Assembly: GCF_900114565.1 (NCBI RefSeq)
Contig: NZ_FOTM01000025.1
Span: 1 to 56,297, forward strand
Direction: 5' to 3'
Origin: Leifsonia sp. CL147
Lineage (GTDB): Bacteria > Actinomycetota > Actinomycetes > Actinomycetales > Microbacteriaceae
DNA length: 56,297 nt
A program made the position numbers and the translations under genes. The first letter of the stretch is position 1; every line of letters starts with the position of its first letter. Positions 6,858 to 17,071 of this stretch are shown here, piece after piece. The notes beneath the pieces were generated by a model. It was not told the DNA's origin, did not search any database, and saw nothing but the letters and a program-made list of their open reading frames with translations.

Positions 6858-9800
6858 GTGCTCAGCCGACTTCGTTCATTGCTCGTACCCTCCGATCGCG
6901 ACGGCCGACGCCACCGCCAGAGCGGCCCAAGCCGCCACCGCCGCGACCGCGACCGCCGCGACCGCCGCCGCACGCTCCGCGCTCCGGCCAGCGTCGCGAC
7001 CGGCATCGTCCTCGCCCTGATCGGCGCGGTCGCCATCGGCGCCCCGGCCGCGAACGCCGACGACCTCGGCTCGGGTGTGCTCAACCTGTCGAAGACGGCG
7101 AGCGTCACGCAGGTCGAGCCGGGGCAGAGCTTCCTCTACACGATCAACTATGGATGCTCGTCGACGACCACGGGATGCGTGAACGCGGTCCTGACCGACC
7201 CCGTCCCCGCCCCGCTGCAGATCGTGGGCAAGCCGACGGTGGTGGGCGCGGGCAGCGTCACGACCACGGTGACCGGGAACACGGTGACGGTGGCGTTCGC
7301 GGACAACGTGCCCAACACCGTCCCGGCGAGCACGGGACTCGCCGCGGGCACCACGGGGTCCGTGCAGATCCAGGTCACCATGCCGTCCGACGTCGCCAAG
7401 GACCAGGACGGCGTGCAGCTCACCAATACGGCGACGTTGCAGGCGACCAACGCGACGACCGTCAGCAGCGGCGTCCCCGTGACGGTGCACGTTCCGGACG
7501 TGATCGCGGCGACGGTGTCGAAGACGTGGACGCCGGGCTCCACCCAGTACAACCCGGGGGAGACCTCGCAGGTCGCGCTGACCGTGAAGAACACCTCCAA
7601 CATCCCGGCGACCAGCCTCACCATCGCCGAGCCCGCCGACCCGAGCGCGGCCACGAGCACGTTCGAGTTCTACGATTTCGCGGGCTTCGGCGCCGTCACC
7701 TTCCCGGCCGGCGCCGACCAGGTGCAGGTCGTCGCGATCACCGCGGGGGGACCGGTCGACGGTCCCGTGGGTGCCACCCCGCAGCTGCCCGGGGGCGTGC
7801 AGGCCGCGGACGTGACCGGCCTCCAGTTCGTCTTCTCCTCCAGCACGGGCGACACCATCGCGGCGGGCGGCACCGCCGGGTCCGTCGCGCTGACGCTCGC
7901 GCAGCGCGCCGTCAGCCGCACGGACGGAACCGCCCTCGTGACCGGAGGCACCCGCACCAACCAGGTCGGCGCCTCGGTGAGCACGCCGGACGGCGACGGC
8001 CAGGCTCCTCCCGCGTCGGCCCAGCAGGTGGTGGCGCCCCTCACCGTGAGCGTCGCCGCGGGCAAGTCGTTCCAGGATCAGCAGATCCCAGCCGGGCAGT
8101 CGTCCACGGCCACCCTCACGGCGAAGAACACCTCGACCGGCCCCCTCACCAGCCTGACCGTGAGCGAGCCGGGATCCGGCACCTTCTTCACCGGCAAGGT
8201 CACCTTCGGAGGTTTCACCTCCGGCGCCACGTGGCCGCAGGGCGCGACCAGCGGAACCGTCCACTGGCTCGTGAACACCGGATCCGCGCCGGCGGATTCC
8301 ACGTTCGACCAGAACTCCGGCCTCCCGCCGACGCCGGCCCTCGCGACCGGCCAGTTCCTCACCGGGTTCCAGGTCGTCTACGCCGGCGCGATCGCGCCGG
8401 GCGCGTCGGCGAGCATCCCGTTCACCGTGGACACGACGACGGATGCGGGCCCGGCCGGCTCCGGCTTCGTCAGCTACCCGAACACCGTCACGGTGACCGG
8501 CGTCAATCCGGCCGGGACGGCGTCGCAGGACGCCGGCGCGAGCCTCGACGTGTACTTCCCCGAAGTGAAGCTGACCCTCGGCAAGTCGGTCACCCCCAGC
8601 ACGGTGATCCCCGGAGGCACCAGCCTCGTGCAGCTGTCCGCTCAGACGCCCACGGGCACCAGCTCCGTCCGCCCGAACACCATCGTGGTCACCGAGCCCC
8701 AGGACACCGCGAACGCTCCGTACTGGAACGCGTTCGACGCCACCGGGATCGCGTCGACCGCCGTGCCCGCGGGTTCGACGCTGACGATCGAGTACACGAC
8801 CGACGGCACCACCTGGCAGACCTTGACCGTGGTGGATGCGACGGCCGGCTCGAAGACGTACTCGGCCACGCTCGACAGCGTGCTGCCCAGCGGGACGACG
8901 CACTCCGACCTCCGGGGCCTGCGTTTCACCTTCGCGGATGCGGACGGCTTCGGCCAGGCGACCAACGTGAAGCCGGCCATCACCTTCACCGCGCGCTCTC
9001 TGCTCCGCGACGGCACCGGCCCGACGAACCCGGGCGCGTACCCGACGGTCACCCCCTACCAGAACTGCGCCGTCGGCCAGGCGTCCGGGACGGTCGCCGG
9101 CAGCACGACCGTCACGAGCCAGCCCGCGTCGGCCTGCGCCACGGTGGGCGTGCAGGCGACCACGGGCGGCCCGGGCCCGCTGATCGCGGCGAAGAGCTGG
9201 GACGGCCAGAAGGTCGTCCTGGCGCAGTCGGGTGTCACGACGGGTGTCACTCTCGGCTGGGGCAGCCAGGTGAGCGGGATGCAGTCGATGACCATCCAGG
9301 ATCCTGCGGTGCCGAGCCCGATCGCGGGCAGTGTCTTCCAGGCGTTCGACCTGGCGCGGATCGACGCCATCACCCCGACCGTGACGCAGGGCGCGACGTT
9401 CGACCCGCTGATCCGGTGGGACAAGGTCTCGAAGGTCGAGCTCTTCGACGGGACGACCTGGAACGACATCACGTCGGAGGCGTGCGCGAGCGCGAACGCG
9501 TGCGACGGGATCTTCCCCGGGTACACGCTGACCGCAGCGGAGCGCGCGAGCACGCAGGGGGTGCGGCTCACCGTCGTGGAGAGCCCCAACCGCGCGGCCC
9601 GCATCCAGTCGACCGGCGACCCGACCGCGCCGGCCGTCGGCAGCGGCGTGGCCAGCGTGAGCGCCGGCGCCGTTCCCGGAGGCCGCACCATCCACCTCGA
9701 TCTCACGTTGCGCAACAGTGTGCGCGGCAGCACCGTCACCGACTGGGTGACCGGCACCCGCACCTACAACCTGGCCGGCTCGCCGGGGGCGGTCGACAAC

Positions 9801-12800
9801 TCCGTCGAGGTGGGCGCGCAGCCCTTCACCGGCGCTCCGACCACCCGGGATGCGGACGACCACGTCACGATCGTCGATCCGACGTTCACCACGAAGGTGA
9901 CCAAGACCGCGTCTCCGCAGACGCTGGTGATCCCGCAGCCGGATGTCCCCGCTTCCGCGTATCCGTCGACGACGTACACGACGACGGCGACCAACACCTC
10001 GAACAGCAGCACGTGGCAGCTGCGGCTGTCCGACCCGACGGAGTGCGCGAACGCGACCACCTCGGACCCGTGCGTGTTCGCGCCGTACGATGCGACCACC
10101 AACCCGTTCGAGCAGCTCACCCTGACGAAGATCGCCGTGGACCTGTCCCAGGCGCCGGGCGTGCAGGCGTCTCAGAGCAGTGTGTCCCTGCTGCACCGGG
10201 CTGCTGACGGCACCGAGACCACCGAGACGCTCAGCCTGGCCGCCGCGACCGCCCTGACGGCTGCCGACCTGAGCGACGTCGTCGCCGTCAGCGCACTGCT
10301 GCGCGGCACCAACGCACAGGGACCAGACGGCACGGGAGGCACGATCTCGCCGTCGCAGAAGATCACCCTGGCGCTGACCGCGCAGCTGCGCAAGACGAGC
10401 CGCACCGGGGGAGCGGCTCCGACGCCCAGCACCATCCAGAACACCGCGCACGCGACGCTGCACGACGACGTCTACCCCGGCGTCCAGGCGGCCGACACGC
10501 GCGGTGTCGCGCTCACGCTGCAGAACGGCAACCTGCAGGTCACGACGGCGAAGTCGTTCAACCCGTCGAGCACCCTGCAGTCGGCGCCCGCGGACCCGAT
10601 CCAGGTGAACCTGCGTGCGCGCTCGACCGGGACGCTGTCGCCCAAGGTGCTCGTGATCGAGGATGCGGATCCGACGTTCTGGAACGCCTTCACTCTGAAG
10701 TCCTTCACTCTGCCCAACACGCCGACCGGCGCCGACCAGGTCCAGGTGGATGCGCAGACGGGCCAGGGGCCGGCCGCCGCGTGGCAGACCGGGACGCCGG
10801 CTGCGATCGCCTCCGCCGCGCTGCCCTCCGGCGTCGCCGCGGCGGATGTGACCGGCCTGCGCTTCACCTTCTCCCGCTCCGATGGCGCCCCGTTCGCCGC
10901 CTCCAATGACGTGGACGAGGTCACCCTGAACCTCTCGCTGCGGAGCACTCTGCGCGACGGCAGCGGACCGGTGACCTCGACCGTCGTCCCACAGCCGATG
11001 CCGGGCGAGACGGCGCCGGGGACGGTGTCGGACACCGTGACGGCCGACGCGTCGTACAACGACGTGCAGGCGCAGCAGGCGAACGCCACCGCGACCTTCA
11101 CCGTCGACCCGGGCACCGCGAAGATCGCCGTGGAGAAGACCAGCCCCGGCCAGGCCGCGTCGGGACGCGAAGTGAACTGGACGCTGCGCTTCAAGAACAC
11201 CGGGACGGGAATCCTGCCGAACCCGGTGGTGACGGACACGCTGCCGGCCGACGGCTCCCTGCTGTACGTCCCGACGAACGTCCCGACGTACAGCACCTCG
11301 ACGGGAGGGACGCTCCCGACGGACGGCGCGGTCATCGCCCGCGCCTACGATCCCGTGACGGGCAGCATCCGCTTCACCTGGCCTGCCGGGTCGCAGCTGG
11401 CCCCCGGAGAGACGTACAGCATCACGATCGGCCTGCAGATCAAGCCGGGCCTCGCGCCGGCGTCGTCCGCGGTCAACACGTTCGGCGTCACGACCGACCG
11501 CCAGCTCGCGAGCAGCGACTGCACGGCGCTGAACCCGGGCAACGGCCGTGCGGTGACCTTCGCCGCGAACACCTGCTCGACCAGCAACGTGGTGACCACC
11601 CTCTCGCAGGGCTCGTTCACCGCATCGAAGGGTGTCAAGTCGCCAACCGGCCAGGCGCAGAACATCGTCAACCCGGCGCTTCCGTGCACCCCCGACAGCG
11701 AGGGCTTCTACCGGTACCCGTGCGCCGCGGTCAGCGCGATCGGCGCGACCGACGACTGGAAGCTCGACATGGTGAACGGCGGGAACGTGGCCGCCAAGAA
11801 CCTCACCGCCGTGGATGTGTTCCCCGCGCCCGGTGACACGGGTGTCGTCGACTCCTCCCCCCGCGGCTCGGTCTACACGCCGCGCTTCAACGGCGACCTC
11901 GCCTTCCAGCCGTCCGCGGACGCCGCGGGCGCCGTGATGACCTGGTTCGTGACCACCGCGGCGAAGCCGTGCGCGGCCGACATCACGCCGGGCTCCTCGT
12001 GCCCGGCCGGCTCGTGGGTGCCCTCGAGCGCGGTGGGGACCACCATCCAGGCTGCGGATGTCACCGGCGTCAAGATGGTGTTCGACTTCAGCGGAACGGC
12101 CACGGGTACCCTCGCGCCGGGCGCTGAGGTGAAGGTCACCTACACCAGCACGAACATCCCGACCACCGCCGCCGGCGACGACCGCGCGTCGGTGAGCGCT
12201 CCGGTCACGGCCGTGCGTGCGTGGAACTCGTTCGGCTTCTACCCGACCTACGTGTCGGGGTCGCAGCCGGCCGGCCCCCAGGAGCCCATCAAGGCGGGCG
12301 TCATCCTGACGGGCGGACCCCTGCAGATCACCAAGACGGTCACGGGAGCGGCGGCGCAGTACGCGCCGGCGAGCTTCCAGGCGGATGTCGTCTGCACGGT
12401 GACCGGCGTCCCGGTCGATCTGGGCGGGAACGCCTCCGTCACCCTCAGCGCCGCGAACCAGTACACGGCGCGGATCGACGGCATCCCCACCGGCGCCCAG
12501 TGCGCGGTCACCGAGCACGGGGCCGACGGCTCGTACGGTGAGTCGAGCCGCAGCGTCACGCCGGGATCCGTCACCATCGCGGCCGCCGACGCGACCGCGC
12601 CGGTGCCGGCCGGCCAGCAGGTCGCCATCGTCAACGACTACGGCGTGACCTCTCTCACCGTGACCAAGCACGTGGACACGGCGGCGACCGCGGGCACGTT
12701 CGGACCGTTCGCCGTCGGCGTCGCCTGCACGGCGCCGCTCGGCCAGAGCATCCCGCTCGCAGCCGGCGACGCCGCCTTCACCCTGCAGGACGGCGGATCG

Positions 12801-14462
12801 CACACCATCGGCGGCCTGCCGGCGCACGCGGCCTGCGTCGTGACCGAGACGGATGCGGATGGTGCAGCGGCCTCGCCGAACCAGGTGTCGTTCTCGGTCG
12901 ACGGCGCCGCGGCGACGGACGGCTCGCAGGCCACCGTGACCCTCGGTGCCGGCCCGCAGCCGACCACCGCGGAGATCGTCAACCACTACGCGGCGGGCAC
13001 TCTCGCCATCAGCAAGATCGTCGACGGCGACGCCGCGGGGAGCTTCGGCGACGGGCCCTTCACGGTGCACGTCACCTGCGTCTACGGAGGCGACCAGACG
13101 CTGTTCGACGGCGACCTGACGATCGCCGGCGGCCAGACGCTGACCGTGCCGGGCGTCTATCCGGCGGGCACCCAGTGCTCGGTGGCCGAGACCACCGACG
13201 GCGGGGCGACCGGAAGCACGGTGGACCTGCCGACGGTGACCATCCCGGGTGCGACGGACGGCAGCATCCCGAGCGTCACGGTGAGCGTGACGAACACGTT
13301 CTCGTCCGGCAGCGTCACCATCGTCAAGCAGCGCACCGGTGACGGGGTCGACCGTTACGGCTCCGGCCCGTTCACCGCCCAGCTCGTCTGCATCTGGCAG
13401 AAGGACGGCCAGACGCTCACCATCCCGCTGCCGGACGGGGGCCTCGTCACTCTGGATGCGGCGAACGGCTACACGGCGACGGTGACCGGACTCATCCAGC
13501 GCGCGCACTGCGAGGTGACGGAGACCGCCACGGGTGGGGCGACCGCCGTCGCCATCGCGCCGGACGGTGGGGTGACCGTCCCGGCCGGCGACCCGGCGCA
13601 GGTCACGATCACGAACACGTTCGACACGGGCTCGCTCGTCATCGACAAGAAGCGGATCGGCGACGGCGTCGCGAAGTTCGGAGCCGGCCCGTTCACGATG
13701 CAGGTGACCTGCAGCTACGACGTGGATGGCGTGGTCACCCCGATCGAGCTCGCCGACGGCGGCACGGTGGTCCTGTCGAAGGACAACGGCTACACCGCCA
13801 CCGTCGACGGCCTGATCGCGGGCGCCTCCTGTGCCGTCGAGGAGACGGACGCCGGGCTCGCGACGGCGACCACGATGGATCCCGCGGACGGCCGGGTGAC
13901 GATCGGCGCCGGTCAGAGCGCGACCGTCACGGTGACCAACCGCTTCGACGTGGGCCACCTGAGCATCGCGAAGACCGCGGACCGTTCGACGGCGGAGGTG
14001 GGCGACACCATCGTCTACACGATCACCGTGACCAACGACGGCCAGATCGACGCGAAGGACGTCGCCGTCACCGACCTGCTGCCCGGAGGACTCCAGCTGA
14101 TCGGCGCCCAGCCGGCGGCGACGAAGGCCGCGAACGGCGACCTGACGTGGGTCATCGCGGGCATCGCGAAGGGGGCGAAGGCCACCATCACCGTCGCCAC
14201 GAAACTGATCGCGCCGCAGGACATCACCAACCGGGCGACCCTCGGGCCGCTGTCCGGTCCCTGGGATCCCTCCACGGGCGACAGCCGTTGCGGCGACGAC
14301 GGGACCGCCTGCGCCACGGTGACCGACCCGGGCGTGCACGGCCTGGCGAGCACCGGCAGCGACATGCTCGGCTCGCTCGCCGGAGCCCTGACGGCTCTGG
14401 CGGCGCTGATCGCGGGCGCCGGCCTGATGCTGCTGCGTCGCCCGAGGCCGCGGAGGCGGTGA
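6858..14462 (+). CDS. Giant sortase-anchored surface adhesin with DUF5979 and DUF11 repeats, 2534 aa
   Basis: The frame is open from 6741, but GTG 6858 has GAAGGA eight bases upstream and gives a sensible export signal: a very basic 45-residue N-region, hydrophobic core VATGIVLALIGAVAIGA and cleavage near ANA|DD. The first roughly 1800 residues are successive Thr/Val-rich beta domains (DUF11-like, each with lysine near a KT or KS strand and NT-containing ends). Five DUF5979-type repeats of about 100 aa follow (about 1820-2365), each beginning like LTVTKHV and ending in VTNTF or similar. One canonical DUF11 domain comes next (2367-2470). The end is LASTG (2496-2500), a hydrophobic helix and RRPRPRRR, a LAxTG class-E-type sorting signal. 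It should be displayed on the wall as a long stalk, with a role in attachment or biofilm (inferred). It probably forms its own transcript. Confidence 0.9.
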   Translation: MLSRLRSLLVPSDRDGRRHRQSGPSRHRRDRDRRDRRRTLRAPASVATGIVLALIGAVAIGAPAANADDLGSGVLNLSKTASVTQVEPGQSFLYTINYGCSSTTTGCVNAVLTDPVPAPLQIVGKPTVVGAGSVTTTVTGNTVTVAFADNVPNTVPASTGLAAGTTGSVQIQVTMPSDVAKDQDGVQLTNTATLQATNATTVSSGVPVTVHVPDVIAATVSKTWTPGSTQYNPGETSQVALTVKNTSNIPATSLTIAEPADPSAATSTFEFYDFAGFGAVTFPAGADQVQVVAITAGGPVDGPVGATPQLPGGVQAADVTGLQFVFSSSTGDTIAAGGTAGSVALTLAQRAVSRTDGTALVTGGTRTNQVGASVSTPDGDGQAPPASAQQVVAPLTVSVAAGKSFQDQQIPAGQSSTATLTAKNTSTGPLTSLTVSEPGSGTFFTGKVTFGGFTSGATWPQGATSGTVHWLVNTGSAPADSTFDQNSGLPPTPALATGQFLTGFQVVYAGAIAPGASASIPFTVDTTTDAGPAGSGFVSYPNTVTVTGVNPAGTASQDAGASLDVYFPEVKLTLGKSVTPSTVIPGGTSLVQLSAQTPTGTSSVRPNTIVVTEPQDTANAPYWNAFDATGIASTAVPAGSTLTIEYTTDGTTWQTLTVVDATAGSKTYSATLDSVLPSGTTHSDLRGLRFTFADADGFGQATNVKPAITFTARSLLRDGTGPTNPGAYPTVTPYQNCAVGQASGTVAGSTTVTSQPASACATVGVQATTGGPGPLIAAKSWDGQKVVLAQSGVTTGVTLGWGSQVSGMQSMTIQDPAVPSPIAGSVFQAFDLARIDAITPTVTQGATFDPLIRWDKVSKVELFDGTTWNDITSEACASANACDGIFPGYTLTAAERASTQGVRLTVVESPNRAARIQSTGDPTAPAVGSGVASVSAGAVPGGRTIHLDLTLRNSVRGSTVTDWVTGTRTYNLAGSPGAVDNSVEVGAQPFTGAPTTRDADDHVTIVDPTFTTKVTKTASPQTLVIPQPDVPASAYPSTTYTTTATNTSNSSTWQLRLSDPTECANATTSDPCVFAPYDATTNPFEQLTLTKIAVDLSQAPGVQASQSSVSLLHRAADGTETTETLSLAAATALTAADLSDVVAVSALLRGTNAQGPDGTGGTISPSQKITLALTAQLRKTSRTGGAAPTPSTIQNTAHATLHDDVYPGVQAADTRGVALTLQNGNLQVTTAKSFNPSSTLQSAPADPIQVNLRARSTGTLSPKVLVIEDADPTFWNAFTLKSFTLPNTPTGADQVQVDAQTGQGPAAAWQTGTPAAIASAALPSGVAAADVTGLRFTFSRSDGAPFAASNDVDEVTLNLSLRSTLRDGSGPVTSTVVPQPMPGETAPGTVSDTVTADASYNDVQAQQANATATFTVDPGTAKIAVEKTSPGQAASGREVNWTLRFKNTGTGILPNPVVTDTLPADGSLLYVPTNVPTYSTSTGGTLPTDGAVIARAYDPVTGSIRFTWPAGSQLAPGETYSITIGLQIKPGLAPASSAVNTFGVTTDRQLASSDCTALNPGNGRAVTFAANTCSTSNVVTTLSQGSFTASKGVKSPTGQAQNIVNPALPCTPDSEGFYRYPCAAVSAIGATDDWKLDMVNGGNVAAKNLTAVDVFPAPGDTGVVDSSPRGSVYTPRFNGDLAFQPSADAAGAVMTWFVTTAAKPCAADITPGSSCPAGSWVPSSAVGTTIQAADVTGVKMVFDFSGTATGTLAPGAEVKVTYTSTNIPTTAAGDDRASVSAPVTAVRAWNSFGFYPTYVSGSQPAGPQEPIKAGVILTGGPLQITKTVTGAAAQYAPASFQADVVCTVTGVPVDLGGNASVTLSAANQYTARIDGIPTGAQCAVTEHGADGSYGESSRSVTPGSVTIAAADATAPVPAGQQVAIVNDYGVTSLTVTKHVDTAATAGTFGPFAVGVACTAPLGQSIPLAAGDAAFTLQDGGSHTIGGLPAHAACVVTETDADGAAASPNQVSFSVDGAAATDGSQATVTLGAGPQPTTAEIVNHYAAGTLAISKIVDGDAAGSFGDGPFTVHVTCVYGGDQTLFDGDLTIAGGQTLTVPGVYPAGTQCSVAETTDGGATGSTVDLPTVTIPGATDGSIPSVTVSVTNTFSSGSVTIVKQRTGDGVDRYGSGPFTAQLVCIWQKDGQTLTIPLPDGGLVTLDAANGYTATVTGLIQRAHCEVTETATGGATAVAIAPDGGVTVPAGDPAQVTITNTFDTGSLVIDKKRIGDGVAKFGAGPFTMQVTCSYDVDGVVTPIELADGGTVVLSKDNGYTATVDGLIAGASCAVEETDAGLATATTMDPADGRVTIGAGQSATVTVTNRFDVGHLSIAKTADRSTAEVGDTIVYTITVTNDGQIDAKDVAVTDLLPGGLQLIGAQPAATKAANGDLTWVIAGIAKGAKATITVATKLIAPQDITNRATLGPLSGPWDPSTGDSRCGDDGTACATVTDPGVHGLASTGSDMLGSLAGALTALAALIAGAGLMLLRRPRPRRR

Positions 14463-14463
14463 G

Positions 14464-14507
14464 CCGCGGCGGAGGACCGGGGCTGCGGCCCCGGTGAGCC
14501 GCCGCGG
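14464..14507. terminator. Strong stem-loop after the adhesin gene
   Basis: CCGCGGCGG (14464-14472) pairs with CCGCCGCGG (14499-14507), and inside it ACCGGGGC (14476-14483) pairs with GCCCCGGT (14488-14495). It begins two bases after the adhesin stop codon and lies between convergent genes. It has no U-tract, as usual in GC-rich actinobacteria. Confidence 0.75.
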
Positions 14508-14510
14508 AGC

Positions 14511-14540
14511 GCGGGGTCGGGGGCGGGGCCGCGACCCCGC
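14511..14540. terminator. Second stem-loop between convergent genes
   Basis: GCGGGGTCG (14511-14519) pairs perfectly with CGACCCCGC (14532-14540) across a 12-base GC-rich loop. It follows the first hairpin directly and precedes the minus-strand stop at 14552, so the two hairpins together may stop transcription from both sides. Confidence 0.65.
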
Positions 14541-14551
14541 CCGCTCCGGGA

Positions 14552-16741
14552 TCAGGGCAGCGTGACCGGAGCGTCGCTCAGGACGCCGTGGCGGGTGCCG
14601 GTTGCCGTCGCGAACAGCGCGACCACACCGATCCGATGGGTCCCGGAGTCCGTCCACGCGTAATCGCTGGAGGCGTCGCCTGCCGCATCCAGGATCAGGT
14701 CCGGAAGCTGCGGCGCCGGCGTGCCGTCGGCCCAGACCGCCAGCGTGGTTCCCGGCGTGCCGTGCACGGCCATGTGCACCCCGCCGGGCACCACGGTCGC
14801 CGTGACGGCCGGGACGGTCACCGTTCCGGTCACCGGTACGGACTGCGCCGACACGTTCCCGAGCGGGTCGGTCTGCCGCGCGGTGAGCGAGTAGGCGGAG
14901 GGGATCGCGATGAGTTCCGGCGAGCTCCACTGGCCCTGAGCGTCCGCGGTGACCGTTGCGATGCCCGTGCCGTGATCGAAGAGCTCGACGGTGGCCCCGG
15001 GCTCGGCCGTACCGGTCAGGATGGGCGCGAGCAGCGCGGCGGTCGCTCCCGTTCCCGTGTCCACCGCGGCGATGACGGGAGGCTCCGCCGTGCGGTCCAC
15101 CCCGATGCGGACGGTGGCGCCCGCCGAGGTCCCGCTGCTGGTGGTCTGCGTCGCGCTCAGCACCCACGCACCGTCGGTCAGAGCGGCGATGTTCGCCTCC
15201 ACGGCCCACGTGCCGTCCGCGGCGACGGTCGCCGTCGCGAGAGGCGCCGGAGCGGAGAGGGCGGTCGCGCTCGTCGCACTGAGTGCGGTTCCGGCGGGCG
15301 AGGCGGTGATGGCGACTGTCGCACCGGGCTGCCCGGTTCCCGCGAGCGGGAGGGTCGTCGCGGCCGTCTGCCAGCCGGCCGGGATCACCGTGGTGATGGC
15401 CGGTGCGGCGGGCGGCGCGGCCGGCGTGACCGGAGGCGTCGTCGGCGCCGTCGGCGGGGTGACGGGCGGAATCGTCGCCTGGATCACGGGCGAGGGCGCG
15501 GGGGTCTGCGCGAGCGGACCAGGAGCCGCCGGGCTAGGATCGGTCGGGCCCGGAACCGTCGGCCCGGGAACGGCCGGAACCACCGGAGGGGCCGTCGGAA
15601 CCGCAGGAGCGGTGGACGCCCCCGAGGACGTGCCCGGCGCATCCTGAGCCGACGCCGGCGGAGCGCCGTCGGACCGGCTCGACGCCACGTCATGTCCTGG
15701 CCCGCCCAGCAACTGCGGCCCGAGGACGATCGCCCCTGCGACCCCGGCGGCGACCGCCAGGCCGGCGACCGTGGCGCCGACGCCGATCGCCGCGCGACTC
15801 GCACCCGTACCGGTGCGCCCGAGCGACCGGGTCATCCCGATCGTGGATGCTGCGGCCGGCTGGCCGCCGGTCGCAGCAGCGCCCGCACCGCCTCCCAGGC
15901 CCGCCGCCGCGGCGGTCACCGCCGCTGCGCGCGCGATCTGCGCGGCGTACGCGGTCGCTCCGCCGATCCCGAGCAGCAGCGGCAACAGGATGAGGGCGAG
16001 CCGCGACCCGACGTTCTGCGCCTCCGCGGCGACGATCGAGCAGCGCGTGCACTCGGCGAGGTGGCGCTCGAGGCGCGCGGTCTCCCGCTTGCCGAGGCCT
16101 CCGCGTGCGTACGCGCCCATCCGCTCGGTGGTCCAGCGGCAGTCGGAGCCCTCGGCGCTCGCGTTGATATGCGCCTGGATCCAGGCCTGGCGGAGTCCCT
16201 CGCGGGCGCGGTAGGCGAGCGCCGCCGTGCCGTTCGCCGTGAGGCCGAGCAGCGGTGCGACGGCGGCCGGCGTCATCCGCTCGACCTCGCTGTACCAGAG
16301 CACCTCCTGCCAGCGAGCGGGCAGCGACCGGAAGGCCTGTGCGGTCAGGGAGCGGTCCAGCGCCTCCATGCTCGCCGCCTCCGTCGACGTCGGGTCCGGA
16401 ATCGTGGTCGCATCCTCGATGGGTGCCTCGCGTCGGCCGCCGCCCCAGCCCGCGGCGACATTGCGGATGGTCGTGAACAGGTAGGGCCGGAAGCCGGTGT
16501 GCGGCCCGCGTCCGTCGCGGACGGCCTTCAGGATGAGGGCGTACGCCTCGGCGACGACGTCGTCCGGGTCCTCGTCGGTGAAGGACCGGGCGACCGTCCG
16601 CCCTGCCGCAGCGTGGCGGCGCCACAGCTCCGCGAAGGCCTCCGTGTCGCCTGCGCGCGCGGACTCGACGAGGTCGGTGTCCGACCGCTCGGGCGCGGCG
16701 TCCATCCACTCGTCCTCGCGCAGGCCGTCGTCGCTCCTCAT
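14552..16741 (-). CDS. Single-chain ECF sigma factor fused to zinc-finger anti-sigma, membrane helix and Ig-like ectodomain, 729 aa
   Basis: Residues 21-100 resemble sigma-70 region 2 (DLVESARAGDTEAFAELW, DVVAEAYALILKAVR, FRPYLFTTIRN). Residues 128-188 resemble region 4 (LPARWQEVLWYSEVERMTPAAVAPLLG). An anti-sigma zinc-finger motif follows, H227-x3-C231-x2-C234, then hydrophobic segments at about 247-270 and 316-340, a Pro/Thr/Ala stalk (350-440) and two or three Ig-like beta domains with GTGQPGATV and GTAEPGATV motifs. The sigma part should be cytoplasmic and the Ig part outside. Release of the sigma part would need proteolysis or a conformational change. Fused-extension ECF sigma factors are known in actinobacteria; the Ig-like ectodomain is the notable part. 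An alternative start at 16705 has a better GAGGA site. Confidence 0.85.
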   Translation of the reverse strand: MRSDDGLREDEWMDAAPERSDTDLVESARAGDTEAFAELWRRHAAAGRTVARSFTDEDPDDVVAEAYALILKAVRDGRGPHTGFRPYLFTTIRNVAAGWGGGRREAPIEDATTIPDPTSTEAASMEALDRSLTAQAFRSLPARWQEVLWYSEVERMTPAAVAPLLGLTANGTAALAYRAREGLRQAWIQAHINASAEGSDCRWTTERMGAYARGGLGKRETARLERHLAECTRCSIVAAEAQNVGSRLALILLPLLLGIGGATAYAAQIARAAAVTAAAAGLGGGAGAAATGGQPAAASTIGMTRSLGRTGTGASRAAIGVGATVAGLAVAAGVAGAIVLGPQLLGGPGHDVASSRSDGAPPASAQDAPGTSSGASTAPAVPTAPPVVPAVPGPTVPGPTDPSPAAPGPLAQTPAPSPVIQATIPPVTPPTAPTTPPVTPAAPPAAPAITTVIPAGWQTAATTLPLAGTGQPGATVAITASPAGTALSATSATALSAPAPLATATVAADGTWAVEANIAALTDGAWVLSATQTTSSGTSAGATVRIGVDRTAEPPVIAAVDTGTGATAALLAPILTGTAEPGATVELFDHGTGIATVTADAQGQWSSPELIAIPSAYSLTARQTDPLGNVSAQSVPVTGTVTVPAVTATVVPGGVHMAVHGTPGTTLAVWADGTPAPQLPDLILDAAGDASSDYAWTDSGTHRIGVVALFATATGTRHGVLSDAPVTLP

Positions 16742-17071
16742 GGCGTCAGCGGCTTCCGGCGAGCACCCGCGGGTGCTGGAGGTCGGCCGGTCGGTGAATC
16801 GGGTCGGGCATCGTGTGTTCTTCCTCTGGGCCCACCGGGAGCGCCCGCCGCAGGACGGCGGACGCTACCGGCGTCGAGCGGGGTTCGGGTCTCCCGGCGC
16901 CGGCCCCGCAGGGGAGCCGGACATCGAAACGGCGATTCGGATCGCCGGTGGTGCATGTTCGGGTCACGCGCCGCTTAAGAGATGCGGAAGCCGGGCGATC
17001 ATGACGCGGCTTTTCGGAGATCTTTTCCGCGGGCGGTGCCGCGGCCGCCGGCGCGGCGTCGGTGCGGGCCC
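16742..17071. other. Intergenic stretch upstream of the sigma-fusion gene
   Basis: These 330 bases separate the two minus-strand genes at 17072 and 16741. Open frames across it are high-GC artefacts with Arg/Pro-rich products and no ribosome binding sites. Around 16970-17020 the sequence is less GC-rich (CTTAAGAG), suitable for a promoter of the sigma-fusion gene, but I cannot assign clear -35/-10 boxes. A self-recognised ECF promoter may lie here. Confidence 0.4.

Noticed and set aside
6326-7108. Repetitive minus-strand protein encoded by the 40-bp array
   Set aside because: All three minus frames stay open because the unit is free of stops; a 40-base unit rotates the frame, and no ribosome binding site or export signal is present.
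6876-15209. 2777-aa minus-strand open frame over the adhesin
   Set aside because: It is Arg/Gly/His-rich shadow of the high-GC plus-strand gene, spans the terminator hairpins and overlaps the sigma-fusion gene; no domains.
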